Positions 6,761-7,856 of a stretch of 7,856 bases of DNA are shown one piece after another. The first letter of the stretch is position 1. The number at the start of each line of letters is the position of its first letter. Under the pieces are notes generated by a model that saw only the letters and a list, made by a program, of their open reading frames with translations, had not been told where the DNA came from and did no database searches. Both the position numbers and the translations under genes were made by a program. The stretch lies in the NCBI GenBank assembly GCA_023393575.1, contig JAEWKX010000205.1, forward strand, positions 1 through 7,856, given 5' to 3'. Source of the DNA: Pseudomonadota bacterium. GTDB lineage: Bacteria > Pseudomonadota > Alphaproteobacteria > Rhizobiales > Rhizobiaceae.

Positions 6761-6923
6761 TCCGGTTCTCTTCCCTTCGACAGGTCGGCACGCGTCCACG
6801 CCGTATCGGGGGCGATGCACGGGAGCCGCCGGGCCTCATCTTGTCCTGGATTTCCGCGGGGAGCGGAAGAATCATGCGGACCTAGATAAGGCGGGAACAA
6901 ATTCGGCAACAGAAGGGCAGGGC

Positions 6924-6963
6924 GGAAAAGAAAACGGCGGCCCGGAAAATCCGGCCCGCCGTT
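6924..6963 (-). terminator. Strong intrinsic terminator of gap
   Basis: 8-bp stem AACGGCGG / CCGCCGTT, one C-C mismatch, then a further 4 bp closing a 5-nt loop. On the minus strand it is followed by TTTTCTTTTC. It begins 23 bp after the gap stop and separates gap from the antiporter gene. Confidence 0.88.
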
Positions 6964-6986
6964 CGATCCTGTTGCTCCTGAAAGAC

Positions 6987-7856
<870 letters not shown>

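Noticed and set aside
4970..6889. 639-codon open frame on the plus strand, antisense to the antiporter gene
   Set aside because: Its product is Arg/Glu/Asp/Gly-rich low-complexity sequence without any family feature; it is the usual antisense shadow of a GC-rich gene, while the minus frame has membrane helices and exchanger motifs.

Overview
This window looks like the chromosome of a Rhizobiales alphaproteobacterium, most likely Rhizobiaceae (Rhizobium, Agrobacterium, Ensifer, Shinella or a relative). Evidence: high-GC coding sequence with GC-rich third positions, an RcdA/DUF1465 gene beside a DUF1192 gene, TTAA-N7-TTAA CtrA boxes, and a gap / K+/H+ antiporter / pgk / class I fba cluster. Assignment below family level is not possible from sequence reading alone.

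Left part (1-2045, all minus strand): the 5' part of a DUF1465 gene (rcdA, adaptor for CtrA proteolysis) runs off the left edge. Its upstream region (242-393) carries a perfect CtrA box. Next comes a 'gene-free' stretch (394-576). It holds a second perfect CtrA box, three hairpins and a strong intrinsic terminator, all oriented as an unannotated minus-strand small RNA of about 100 nt. Beyond it, a YcaD-like MFS transporter gene and a 63-aa DUF1192 gene overlap by ATGA and form one transcription unit.

Middle (2046-2512): a divergent intergenic region separates the MFS gene from a plus-strand gene for a 53-aa two-helix membrane protein, which is easily missed because it lies in a much longer spurious frame. 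A hairpin terminator is shared between it and the convergent fba gene.

Right part (2513-7856, all minus strand): in transcription order, gap (GAPDH, lacking its N terminus at the window edge) with its own strong terminator; a CPA1-type K+/H+ antiporter with cytosolic RCK_C and CorC-like domains; pgk (phosphoglycerate kinase); and a class I fructose-bisphosphate aldolase gene. The fba gene is preceded by a perfect 27-bp palindrome that looks like an operator. The three enzymes are lower-glycolysis/gluconeogenesis steps; the antiporter between them is not a carbon enzyme but could link cytoplasmic K+/pH to central metabolism.

Most of the window is ordinary housekeeping DNA. The parts that merit a second look are the CtrA-boxed small-RNA candidate next to a CtrA-boxed rcdA, the fba operator, and the small membrane protein.
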